Source: a bacterium (lineage in GTDB: Bacteria > SM23-31). From it: a DNA stretch of 33,449 bases. The position numbers and the translations under genes were made by a program. The notes under the pieces are model-generated. The model saw only the letters and a program-made list of their open reading frames with translations. It was not told where the DNA came from and did not search any database. Below are positions 1 through 7,449 of this stretch, piece after piece (position 1 is the stretch's first letter; the number at the start of each line of letters is the position of its first letter). The DNA lies in NCBI GenBank assembly GCA_028278455.1, contig JANQEH010000239.1:1-33449 (forward strand), in the 5' to 3' direction.

Positions 1-2527
1 CTTGTCCCTGCGGATCGTTCTTCATGTAGAAATGAATAAACGCTCCTCGAGCAGGATTGGGGGCCCTGTAGACAAAATCTCCGCGGTGGCCACCGCGGCT
101 GATGTTAAGCCATCTGGTTGCTGTCCGGTTTTCGAAAAGGTGAATGTCAGATTCCAATACCTCATTCGTCAGCTGCTGCAGAGGTGTGATATCGTCGATA
201 ATCCATGCGCTTCTTCCGTGGGTGCCTGCAACAAGGTCTGCATCCCGGTGATGGATCACAAGATCATGGAATGCAACGGTCGGCATATTATTCATAAAAG
301 GCTGCCATGTTCTCCCGCCGTCTATCGTAACGAAACAGGCAAACTCGCTTCCGGTGAAAAGCAGGTCAGGATTTATATAATCTTCCTTCACTACATACAG
401 GCTGTTTCCGTCGGGAATAGTTGCAGAAAGGTCTGTCCATGTACTACCGAAATCGGTAGTCTTATATATATAAGGTTTAAAATCGTCATCCCTGTGTCCG
501 TCAAAAGTAACGTATGCTGTACCTTTATCGAAATGGGAGGCTTCTACCCGGCTTACCCAGATTGTCTCTGGTATACCGGGGATATTGTAGCGGACATTTT
601 CCCATGTTGTGCCGCCGTTCTTGGTTATCTGAACATTTCCATCGTCGGTTCCCACCCAGATCACCAGTGGATCGACATGTGATTCCGAAATTGTAATGAT
701 CGTGCAGTGATTCTCGGCGCCTGTAACATCAACTGTCAATCCACCGTCTCCATTCGGATTTCTTTTTTCAGGATCATTTGTCGTAAGGTCTGGGCTTATG
801 ATCCTCCATGTCTCGCCTTTGTCGACTGATTTGAAAAGGTAATTCGAGCCGAAATATATTGTCGAAGGATTATTCGGCGACATCACAAGGGGGCTGCTCC
901 AGTTGAACCTGAAATGAGGAGTAAGGATATTGCCATTAATACTCCTGCTGGGCATATCTCTCCAGAGCCATTCTTCTCCGGGATTTATAGTATATTTTAT
1001 CGGATCCTCGTCATAACCGGGATCTGCATAGTCGCTGAAATTGACGATTGTTTCTGGGGTAGGAGTAATGAACTTTCTCTCTCTGGTCTCTGCGTTAGAC
1101 CTACCGACGTATCCCGTATGAGCCACAGAATAAACCGTCCGCCAGTCGATCGGATCGATCTGGACATGAAATCCGTCTCCGCCGCTGACATTAAAAGCAT
1201 GATCATTCATAATACCTGATGCATCCCTGCTGTTGCTGGGGATTGCCCATACATTCTGGTCCTGAAGTCCGCCGTATACCCAGTAAGGATCGCGCATATC
1301 GACGCCGATTGCGTAATACTGCCCTATCGCCATATTGTCGAACTTGATCCAGCTCCTGCTGCCGTCGTGAGACAGGTGGGCTCCGCCGTCATCGCCGAAA
1401 TACATGATCTCTCCCTCATTCGGATCGATCCACATTGCGTGAGGATCGCCATAAACCGACCATCTTCCTTGTTTGAAGGTTTTCCCTCCGTCGGTAGATA
1501 TTTCGAACGACCTGTAAAGAAGATACACAAGGTTATCATCGCAGGGATTTATTCGTATCTGGCCGAAATAGAAAGGGCGGCTCGAATGCCTGTGGAGATA
1601 TTTCCATGTCTCTCCGCCGTCCTCGGAGCGGTATACTCCGGGTCCGGGAATACTCATATCTTCGGGCAGGTTCTCGTCGACTTCGATGTTTGCCATGACT
1701 ATATTTGGATTCTTTTTGTAAATTGCGAGCCCGGTCCTGCCGATATCTCCATCGGGCAGCCCGTTTGTAAGCTTTTTCCATGTCCTCCCGCCATCTGTCG
1801 TCTTGAAGATCCCTCCGTTCGGGCCTCCGCTCTGGAATGTCCAGGCCTTTCTTACCCTTTCATACATCGCCGCATAAAGCACATCCGGATCGTTCGGATC
1901 AATAACGAGGTCTGTGCATCCGGTTTTACCATCTTCCGGAATACCATTTGTGAGATTCTCCCATGTCTCTCCACAGTCAGTGGTCTTGTATATACCACGA
2001 TCTCCGGAATATCCCCAGAGGTGTCCAATCGCAGCAACATACACAATATTTCTGTCACTGGGATGAGTGATAACACGTGCGATCTGGTGAGTGTCTTCAA
2101 GTCCCATATTCCGGAAAGTCTTTCCTCCGTCAGTCGATCTGTAGATGCCGTCTCCCCAACCGGAGCTGTTCCTGTTGTTCGCTTCTCCCGTACCCACCCA
2201 GATCAGGTCGGGATCGCCCTGGAATATAGCTACATCGCCGATCGAACCGCTTCCGTAATTAGCGAAGATCTGCTCCCATGTAGTTCCGGCATTGGTCGAT
2301 TTGAACACTCCCCCGGATGCTGATCCAACAATAACGGTCTTGTAATCGTTGTTCACGGCCTCGACATCGGAGACTCTGCCTGCCATAACTGCAGGCCCGA
2401 TACTCCGCCACTGGAATGGCCGTAGAATTTTCTCCATTTCCACCTGTGCAATGGAAGTATTGATGGTTAATGTAATAACCGATAGAACAAATAGAATTCT
2501 GATCGTAATAGTTTCAAATGAAAACAT
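1..2527 (-). CDS. Secreted sortilin/BNR-repeat (VPS10-like) protein, C-terminus cut by window edge
   Basis: The frame is open from an ATG at 2527 (SD AGGAG just upstream) to base 1, giving 842 codons with the C-terminus outside the window. Residues 1-27 form a signal peptide ending in TSIAQ. The rest is a succession of beta-propeller blades with Asp-box/BNR-like motifs, for example 'GGVFKSTNAGTTWE', 'GIYRSTDGGKTF', 'GVYRSEDGGETWKYL' and 'YLFKSVDKGETWR'. Families with this pattern (sortilin/VPS10 and photosynthesis-stability-factor-like propellers, often annotated as glycosyl hydrolase) are large secreted proteins of Bacteroidota and Acidobacteriota, usually near 1000 residues, so perhaps 150-250 residues are missing. 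The substrate is unknown, and the label glycosidase would not be justified by sequence alone. Spot checks at 1522 and 73 show the frame is maintained. Open frames on the opposite strand are shadows of this gene. Confidence 0.9.
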   Translation of the reverse strand, partial: MFSFETITIRILFVLSVITLTINTSIAQVEMEKILRPFQWRSIGPAVMAGRVSDVEAVNNDYKTVIVGSASGGVFKSTNAGTTWEQIFANYGSGSIGDVAIFQGDPDLIWVGTGEANNRNSSGWGDGIYRSTDGGKTFRNMGLEDTHQIARVITHPSDRNIVYVAAIGHLWGYSGDRGIYKTTDCGETWENLTNGIPEDGKTGCTDLVIDPNDPDVLYAAMYERVRKAWTFQSGGPNGGIFKTTDGGRTWKKLTNGLPDGDIGRTGLAIYKKNPNIVMANIEVDENLPEDMSIPGPGVYRSEDGGETWKYLHRHSSRPFYFGQIRINPCDDNLVYLLYRSFEISTDGGKTFKQGRWSVYGDPHAMWIDPNEGEIMYFGDDGGAHLSHDGSRSWIKFDNMAIGQYYAIGVDMRDPYWVYGGLQDQNVWAIPSNSRDASGIMNDHAFNVSGGDGFHVQIDPIDWRTVYSVAHTGYVGRSNAETRERKFITPTPETIVNFSDYADPGYDEDPIKYTINPGEEWLWRDMPSRSINGNILTPHFRFNWSSPLVMSPNNPSTIYFGSNYLFKSVDKGETWRIISPDLTTNDPEKRNPNGDGGLTVDVTGAENHCTIITISESHVDPLVIWVGTDDGNVQITKNGGTTWENVRYNIPGIPETIWVSRVEASHFDKGTAYVTFDGHRDDDFKPYIYKTTDFGSTWTDLSATIPDGNSLYVVKEDYINPDLLFTGSEFACFVTIDGGRTWQPFMNNMPTVAFHDLVIHHRDADLVAGTHGRSAWIIDDITPLQQLTNEVLESDIHLFENRTATRWLNISRGGHRGDFVYRAPNPARGAFIHFYMKNDPQGQ

Positions 2528-2726
2528 ATAGGACTCCTGATTGGTAGTGACATTATGAGGAATAAATAAATTATATAAAAAATGAAAAAAATTAAAGGAT
2601 TAAATTAGTAAAATATAGTGAAGCCGGGAATATAGAGTAATTCGGCGGCTGTATTTTGGCAACAATTTCAAAACTTTTTATTAGAATCGACAGTCGCAGT
2701 ATAAACAGGTTTATGAAAGGTATATC
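2528..2726. other. Divergent intergenic region, no recognised feature
   Basis: This 199-base A+T-rich spacer separates the divergent starts at 2527 (-) and 2727 (+), so promoters for both genes are expected here. I see no convincing -35/-10 pair, dyad or repeat. Confidence 0.5.
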
Positions 2727-3311
2727 ATGAGATTATTTTCACTTTTCTATTTAGCAGTACAGGTATTTCTCTTATTAATTATAGCGGTTCTACCTGTACG
2801 ATCGCAGAGTTTCTACCTGGATTTTATTCCGGAAGCCGGGAAATTTAATGAAGCCGCCGGGAAATATGATAAACTGTGGTTGAAGGAAGGAGCTAAGATT
2901 GTCGAGGTAATGGAGGATATTTCCGGTCTTGAATTCGATGAAGATGACACCCTTAAAGTAGTTGTTTACGAGGGGCCAAGTTATTCCGGTGATTTAACAA
3001 GACCAATGAAGATGAGGGCAAGTTATCCGGAATATGTAAAGATCGGAACGCTTATTCATGAATTGGGACACAGGTTGATTTATGGAACAAAAAGAACTGA
3101 AGAGATTGATGAGCACAGGGCTCTGTTTTTGATTCTGTATGACATATGGTCTGCACTGTATGGAAAGGAATTTGCTGATAAGAATGTCGCCGTTGAGAAT
3201 AAAAGAAAGGGGATATATGATTATGAATCAGCATGGAAATGGGCATTGAGTTTTTCTAAAAAGGAACGCTCCGAATTATTCAAGTCACTTCTCCCTGAAA
3301 GTAAGAATTGA
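2727..3311 (+). CDS. Small secreted protein with HExxH motif (putative zincin metallopeptidase)
   Basis: The protein has 194 residues. The ATG follows an AAAGG purine stretch. Residues 1-27 look like a signal peptide (hydrophobic core then VRSQS), so export is likely. The key visible motif is His111-Glu-Leu-Gly-His115, the zinc-binding HExxH of zincin peptidases. It is followed about 12-15 residues later by an acidic/His cluster (TEEIDEH, residues 124-130) that could supply the third zinc ligand, and then an aromatic helix (LFLILYDIW). I do not recognise a named family. The gene stands alone between a divergent sortilin-like gene and a metallo-beta-lactamase-like gene. Peptidase activity is an inference from the motif; a non-catalytic zinc protein remains possible. 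Confidence 0.7.
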   Translation: MRLFSLFYLAVQVFLLLIIAVLPVRSQSFYLDFIPEAGKFNEAAGKYDKLWLKEGAKIVEVMEDISGLEFDEDDTLKVVVYEGPSYSGDLTRPMKMRASYPEYVKIGTLIHELGHRLIYGTKRTEEIDEHRALFLILYDIWSALYGKEFADKNVAVENKRKGIYDYESAWKWALSFSKKERSELFKSLLPESKN

Positions 3312-3563
3312 ATATGTGAGGCTTGTTCACTGGGAAACATACATTTCTTCTCCTGCCAGTTGAAGAATATTGTATTTATTGTTTATCCCATTTATTGGGG
3401 AAATATAATCAAGGCCAGCAAAATCACATATAATTTAGTTGACTACAAGATAAATATTATATACTATAAATTAAGAAATGCGATTAATCCCTGGAAATAT
3501 TGGCAGTCTATTACTGAAATCATAACATGTATATTATTATTATTGAATAGGATATCTATCAGA

Positions 3564-4397
3564 ATGATGAAGAGGACTATCTGCACAGTTTTAGTAATAA
3601 TTTCTTGCATTATTTTATTTAGTAATAAAGCTTATCCTCAAAACCAAAATAATGATGTTATTGAAGTCAGCATTGATCTTAATGTTGTAAAGGTTGAAAC
3701 AGATGTTTTCAGAGTAGTTCATAAATTTCCTTTTGGGGGGAATTCTCTCCTTGTAAAAGCAATAGGTAACAATTTTATTCTTGTGGATACTCCCTATGAA
3801 AACAGCGGGACTGAAGCGCTGGTTAAATGGTTGAGGATTAATCATGGCGACATAAACCTGATAGCGATAAATACGCATTTTCATAATGACTGCCTTGGCG
3901 GAAATGGATATCTTCTCGATAACGGTTTTAAAGTGTACGGATCGGATATGACGGTCAAACTTCTCAGGGAGATTGGAGATGACAGAAGAGTATCAGACTT
4001 TTTGAAGCAATCCAGGTTTAAGCGGTTTTACGATATACTAAGCACCGCAAAATTGGTTCCTCCGGACAATGTGTTTAAAGCAAGTGAGGGATTGAATCTG
4101 GATTTCGGAGGAGAAAAGATCGAGATATTTTACCCGGGCCCCGGGCATTCTCCAGATAATTTAGTAGTATATTTTCCGGAGAGAAAGATCCTGTTTGGAG
4201 GCTGCATGATTATGGCATTATCGAGACAGAATTTGGGAAATCTCACTGATGCTGACGTTAAATCCTGGCCCGGATCTATTGCAAATGTTATCGAAAAATA
4301 TAGCGATTCCAGAGTGGTCATTCCCGGTCATGGTTTACATGGAGGTATGGGTCTCCTGTCTTATACTCTGGATCTGCTCGAAAAGAATGGGAAATGA
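3564..4397 (+). CDS. Subclass B1-type metallo-beta-lactamase-fold protein, secreted
   Basis: The frame could open at 3360, but the upstream 68 codons look non-coding. The ATG at 3564 begins a good signal peptide (MMKRTICTVLVIISC, then KAYPQ), giving 277 residues. All zinc ligands of subclass B1 enzymes are present in order: His105-Phe-His107-Asn-Asp109, His195 (PGPGHSPDN), Cys214 (GGCMI) and His256 (IPGHG). The LGN motif (Asn226) and the following Asp-x-x-x-x-Trp stretch also match B1 enzymes such as BcII. Such proteins hydrolyse beta-lactams in the periplasm with two zinc ions. The position of BcII Lys224, which contacts the drug carboxylate, is Met217 here, and the region around residues 130-172 is longer than in BcII. 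Beta-lactam hydrolysis is therefore likely but unproven. No resistance gene cassette or mobile element is adjacent. Confidence 0.82.
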   Translation: MMKRTICTVLVIISCIILFSNKAYPQNQNNDVIEVSIDLNVVKVETDVFRVVHKFPFGGNSLLVKAIGNNFILVDTPYENSGTEALVKWLRINHGDINLIAINTHFHNDCLGGNGYLLDNGFKVYGSDMTVKLLREIGDDRRVSDFLKQSRFKRFYDILSTAKLVPPDNVFKASEGLNLDFGGEKIEIFYPGPGHSPDNLVVYFPERKILFGGCMIMALSRQNLGNLTDADVKSWPGSIANVIEKYSDSRVVIPGHGLHGGMGLLSYTLDLLEKNGK

Positions 4398-4634
4398 TAG
4401 TTTTAATGTCTTATTGATTAAATATTGTCAATAGCTGGAGAAACCATTCGTCAGTCCATCCGGGATTGACTTGGGATCTCGGAATCTTGCCTATAGTCGG
4501 CAGATATTTTACCATAATTATTTGATTATTCCAATAATTTAACTATCTTGTTTCATTACTATTATCTCACTTGTTCTCTGAAAAACTTCTTCTATATCTG
4601 CAATAAACATTATTTAATCATATACGGAGGAAAT
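4398..4634. other. Intergenic spacer, nothing recognised
   Basis: This spacer lies between the metallo-beta-lactamase-like gene and the flavin reductase-like gene. It is A+T-rich with no clear terminator, dyad or repeat. The in-frame extension of the downstream gene to 4548 is judged non-coding because the ATG at 4635 has a strong SD. Confidence 0.4.
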
Positions 4635-5153
4635 ATGCAGGGATTTCAATCAATCGATCCAAAAAAAATCGAAGATAATCCGATAAAACTCATCGGAACA
4701 GACTGGATGCTTATTACTGCCGGGGATATAAGTTCATGGAATACAATGACAGCAAGCTGGGGTACGATCGGCCATCTCTGGGAAAAGGAAGTTACGTTCT
4801 GTTTTATTCGTCCCCAGAGACATACATACGGATTCATTGAAAAGAGCGATCATTATACATTCTCATTTTTCGAGGAAAAATACCGGGAAGCCCTGAATAT
4901 ATGCGGGAGTGTCTCAGGGAGGGATACCGACAAGGCAGCCAAATGCGGGATAACCCCTGTCGAAGGGCCGGACAACACGGTCTATTTCAATGAAGCCAGA
5001 CTGGTGATCGTCAATAAGAAGATCTATACACAGAGCTGCGACCGGGAATTCTTTCTCGATCCGCAGATCGTGCCGGAATTCTATCCACCGAATATGGATA
5101 TTCACAAGATGTTCGTGGGCGAGATCACGGATTGCCTGATAAGATCCCTATGA
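4635..5153 (+). CDS. Flavin reductase-like (FMN-binding split-barrel) protein
   Basis: The protein has 172 residues. The start is set at the ATG at 4635, preceded by a strong GGAGG SD at 4627-4631, rather than an upstream in-frame codon. The sequence matches the flavin reductase-like/flavoredoxin pattern. An N-terminal strand 'IKLIGTDWMLITAGD' is followed by 'NTMTASWGTIGHLW', the Ser/Thr/Trp-rich segment that lines the FMN pocket, then 'TFCFIRPQRHTYGFIE' and 'YTFSFF'. Members bind FMN and reduce flavins or disulfide/iron acceptors using NAD(P)H or ferredoxin-type donors, and are common in anaerobes. The protein is cytoplasmic (no signal peptide). The electron partner cannot be read from the context. 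Confidence 0.85.
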   Translation: MQGFQSIDPKKIEDNPIKLIGTDWMLITAGDISSWNTMTASWGTIGHLWEKEVTFCFIRPQRHTYGFIEKSDHYTFSFFEEKYREALNICGSVSGRDTDKAAKCGITPVEGPDNTVYFNEARLVIVNKKIYTQSCDREFFLDPQIVPEFYPPNMDIHKMFVGEITDCLIRSL

Positions 5154-5154
5154 A

Positions 5155-5285
5155 ATATATGTCTCTCACAAATACGCAGAGACGTAAAGAAAACGTTTTG
5201 TACAGACAGGAATTTCTGTCCCGCTAATAATATTTTTTTAATAAAATATGCAGGTGCGTGGTTTCCACGCTCGAAAACATCTATT
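5155..5285. repeat. Intergenic repeat module with two hairpins
   Basis: This spacer contains a degenerate 'CGCAGAGACGTAAAG' block (5176-5190 region), a hairpin with arms GACAG/CTGTC near 5203-5221, and a hairpin GCGTGG-TTT-CCACGC at 5256-5270. The same three kinds of block (CGCAAAGACGCAAAG, ACAGACA/TGTCTGT and a GGAAACCGCGCC hairpin) recur in the spacer at 7247-7430. This identifies them as copies of one dispersed repeat family, here degenerate. Confidence 0.5.
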
Positions 5286-5301
5286 AAACAACAGGTGATA
5301 T

Positions 5302-5871
5302 ATGGCCGAAGAGCATGTATGTCCGGTATGGGTAGGCTATTTTCTGCTGAATCCCCTGCGTAAGCTTCTGGAGAATCCAAAAAAACTTCTAAGCCCATAT
5401 ATTAATAACGGGATGCATGTAATGGATGTCGGATGCGCAATGGGATTTTTCACTCTCGATATGGCAAAACTTGCAGGTGATAATGGGAAAGTCTACGCTG
5501 TTGATATGCAGGAAAAGATGCTGGATAAACTATCGAAAAGAGCTGAGAAAGCAGGGCTTGGAGACAGGATAGAAACGAGATTATGCAGCAGGGAATCACT
5601 CGGGATCGATGATCTCGAGGGAACAATTGATCTTGCTGTAGCCTTTCATGTTGTCCACGAGGTGCCTGAAAAAGCGGTATTCTTCAAACAGATCTATGCA
5701 AGTTTAAAGAACGAATCATCAGTGCTGATGGTCGAACCGAAAGGACATGTTTCCGAGGATGAATTCGAGGCATCACTTAAAATCGCGAAAGATTCCGGAT
5801 TTACGGTTGAGGGAGATCCGGAGATGAGAAAAAAGAGGAAGGTGGTGCTTAGAAAGAATGGGGATTATTAA
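5302..5871 (+). CDS. Class I SAM-dependent methyltransferase
   Basis: The protein has 189 residues, with ATG preceded by an AGGTGAT SD. The N-terminus has 'EHVCPVWVGYFLLNPLRKL', a Cys-Pro-aromatic segment seen in a group of small uncharacterised methyltransferases. The Rossmann core follows: motif I 'VMDVGCAMGFFTLDMA' (SAM-binding Gly-rich loop), acidic motif II 'VYAVDMQEKML', a motif IV-like 'IDLAVAFHVVHEVP' and 'SVLMVEPKGHVS'. This supports SAM binding. The methyl acceptor is unknown, and Cys6 might take part in substrate or metal binding. The gene stands alone on the + strand between two repeat-rich spacers, so the context does not help with function. Confidence 0.88.
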   Translation: MAEEHVCPVWVGYFLLNPLRKLLENPKKLLSPYINNGMHVMDVGCAMGFFTLDMAKLAGDNGKVYAVDMQEKMLDKLSKRAEKAGLGDRIETRLCSRESLGIDDLEGTIDLAVAFHVVHEVPEKAVFFKQIYASLKNESSVLMVEPKGHVSEDEFEASLKIAKDSGFTVEGDPEMRKKRKVVLRKNGDY

Positions 5872-6251
5872 ACAGCTTTAATTATCATACTTGCTACACC
5901 CCCCTTTATCCCCCCTCAAGGGGGGAGATAAGGATTTGGGTTTTCATATAGCAGGGAGTACCAGGTGATGTCCCTACTGGCGAGATATGTTTATGTCTCT
6001 CAGTGTTGGAGTAAAAGGTGTTGGTGTCCCCCAAAGGGGGAGATATGATGATCCCATTCAAAAGGGAAGATAGTATTATGTATATATAAGGGGAATTAAA
6101 GACGGTACCCCATAATTGGGGTAAACCGATAATTTTCCGGAAGAGAAATTTTTACATAAAGTCCCCTTCGAAGGGGGAATAAAAAAGGGATGTCAGACGG
6201 TACTCTAAAAGAATCAATAGTCGATTATTCTATACAACTCGGGAGGTTGTA
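5872..6251. repeat. Gene-free spacer with repeated C-run/G-run hairpins
   Basis: This 380-base non-coding stretch contains three palindromes of one type. They are TCCCCCC-TCAA-GGGGGGA at 5909-5926, TCCCCC-AAA-GGGGGA at 6027-6041 and TCCCCTTCGAAGGGG(GGA) at 6162-6178. Between them is a fourth hairpin, TACCCC-ATAATT-GGGGTA (6106-6123). They look like a small cluster of dispersed intergenic repeats. The first could also act as a transcription stop for the methyltransferase, but no T-run follows it. Confidence 0.65.
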
Positions 6252-7193
6252 ATGATAAAAAACAGCATTGTATTAATATTGATACTCACAGGAATAATAT
6301 TCACAAATTGTCAGGATGCCATGAATGCAACAGATCTGAAGATCCAGGGTAATCTCGTGTTCTTCTACTATAAAGATGTAGAGAAGGCACAGAGATTCTA
6401 CGAAGAAATATTAGGTTTTGAAAGAGTACTTGATTACGGTTTCGCTTCAATCCATCAGGTATCATCGTCTTCGTACATCGGCCTGGTGGATGAGACAAAG
6501 GGAATGCACAAAACGACGGAACCTAAAACGGTTACACTTGCTGTAGTTACCGAAGAGGTCAGCGAATGGTATGACTACCTGGTTGGCCAGAACGTTGAGA
6601 TGAAGCACGAATTCAATCCACGGGAAGGGAGACCGCATATCGGATTCGTTGCTCTCGATCCGGAAGGCTATTTTCTCGAATTCGAGACGTTTACAGATCA
6701 TCCGGAAAACGCAAAGCTGATCCCTCTCCTTGAAAAGACAACTGTCTTGTATTCTTCCGAAGATATGATCACAAGCAGACCATCAGGACTCGGTGTTCAG
6801 AGTTCGGTCTTCTGGCTTTATTATAAAGACCTTGAGGCGGCGAACAGTTATTATGAGGATGTATTCGGATTCGTGCAGGTAGTAGAGCAGGCATACTCGA
6901 CCGTATATGATAACGGTACAGGTTCGTATATCGGATTAGTAGATGAGTCACGCGGACTCCATAAGTTCTCTGAAGAGAAATCGGTAACTGTATCCTTTAT
7001 ATCGGATGATATCGACAGTTGGTATGAGCTGTTAAAAGGAAAAGGGCTGGAATTCAGGAATGAGCTGTCTGACTCAGAAGACGAGCCTGTCCGGGCATTT
7101 GTTGCATATGATATTGCAGGATATTACATCGAGTTTGATAGATTTCTGGACGATGTGAGGAATGCAAAGATCATAAGCCTTCTGAAGAAGTAA
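6252..7193 (+). CDS. Two-domain VOC (glyoxalase/bleomycin-resistance-fold) protein, exported
   Basis: The protein has 313 residues, with ATG after GGAGG at 6241-6245. An N-terminal hydrophobic segment ends in TNC (Cys20), suggesting an exported lipoprotein, although the lipobox is imperfect. Two homologous VOC domains follow. Domain 1 covers about residues 31-150 ('VFFYYKDVEKAQRFYEEILGF' to 'GYFLEFETF'). Domain 2 covers about 181-305 ('WLYYKDLEAANSYYEDVFGF' to 'GYYIEFDRF'). The two halves share the pattern 'SYIGLVDE..G.HK..E.K.VT', a clear internal duplication. VOC proteins include glyoxalases, dioxygenases and drug-binding proteins. The usual first-strand metal His is replaced by Phe, so a binding role is as likely as catalysis. 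Confidence 0.82.
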   Translation: MIKNSIVLILILTGIIFTNCQDAMNATDLKIQGNLVFFYYKDVEKAQRFYEEILGFERVLDYGFASIHQVSSSSYIGLVDETKGMHKTTEPKTVTLAVVTEEVSEWYDYLVGQNVEMKHEFNPREGRPHIGFVALDPEGYFLEFETFTDHPENAKLIPLLEKTTVLYSSEDMITSRPSGLGVQSSVFWLYYKDLEAANSYYEDVFGFVQVVEQAYSTVYDNGTGSYIGLVDESRGLHKFSEEKSVTVSFISDDIDSWYELLKGKGLEFRNELSDSEDEPVRAFVAYDIAGYYIEFDRFLDDVRNAKIISLLKK

Positions 7194-7212
7194 TAAAGTG
7201 AGAATTTCAATT

Positions 7213-7238
7213 GTCATTCTCGCGAAAGCGGGAATCCA
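7213..7238. repeat. Short dispersed palindrome (CGCGAAAGCGGGAAT type), copy 1
   Basis: The 26-base unit starts GTCATTCTCGCGAAAGCGGG and ends AATCCA. It matches the reverse complement of 26390-26415 at 25 of 26 positions. This palindromic unit is a well-known type of intergenic repeat found in many bacterial genomes. Confidence 0.75.
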
Positions 7239-7246
7239 AGATGCAA

Positions 7247-7430
7247 TTCACGCAAAGACGCAAAGCCAGATTAATTGTTTTAGAGACTCATGGCACTCAC
7301 AAACTTGTTTGTGGGTGGATTATGTCGGCGTGGAAACCGCGCCACTACAAATCTGATCATATATGAAGATGTTAGTAGTACAGACATTCATGTCTGTCAA
7401 TATCTTTTTTTTTTGCATCTTTGCGTGAGA
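7247..7430. repeat. MITE-like element with CACGCAAAGACGCAAA inverted ends
   Basis: The left end at 7249-7264 reads CACGCAAAGACGCAAA. The right end at 7412-7427 is its reverse complement with 15 of 16 bases matching. Inside lie a hairpin GGCGTGG-AAA-CCGCGCC (about 7327-7343) and a perfect hairpin ACAGACA-TTCA-TGTCTGT (7380-7397). There is no coding capacity. Related blocks occur at 5155-5285. I see no obvious target-site duplication. Confidence 0.6.
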
Positions 7431-7449
7431 TTAACTGTTTAATAAGATC

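Noticed and set aside
1367-2323. Long open frame on the + strand (318 codons) and several shorter ones between 1 and 2530
   Set aside because: They lie opposite the continuous minus-strand BNR/sortilin reading frame and have no recognisable protein features or SD.
3360-3563. N-terminal extension of the metallo-beta-lactamase-like gene
   Set aside because: The extension would bury the signal peptide and looks non-coding; ATG 3564 starts a normal export signal.
7213-7430. Insertion sequence
   Set aside because: There is no transposase reading frame; the region is under 250 bases and only repeat units are present.
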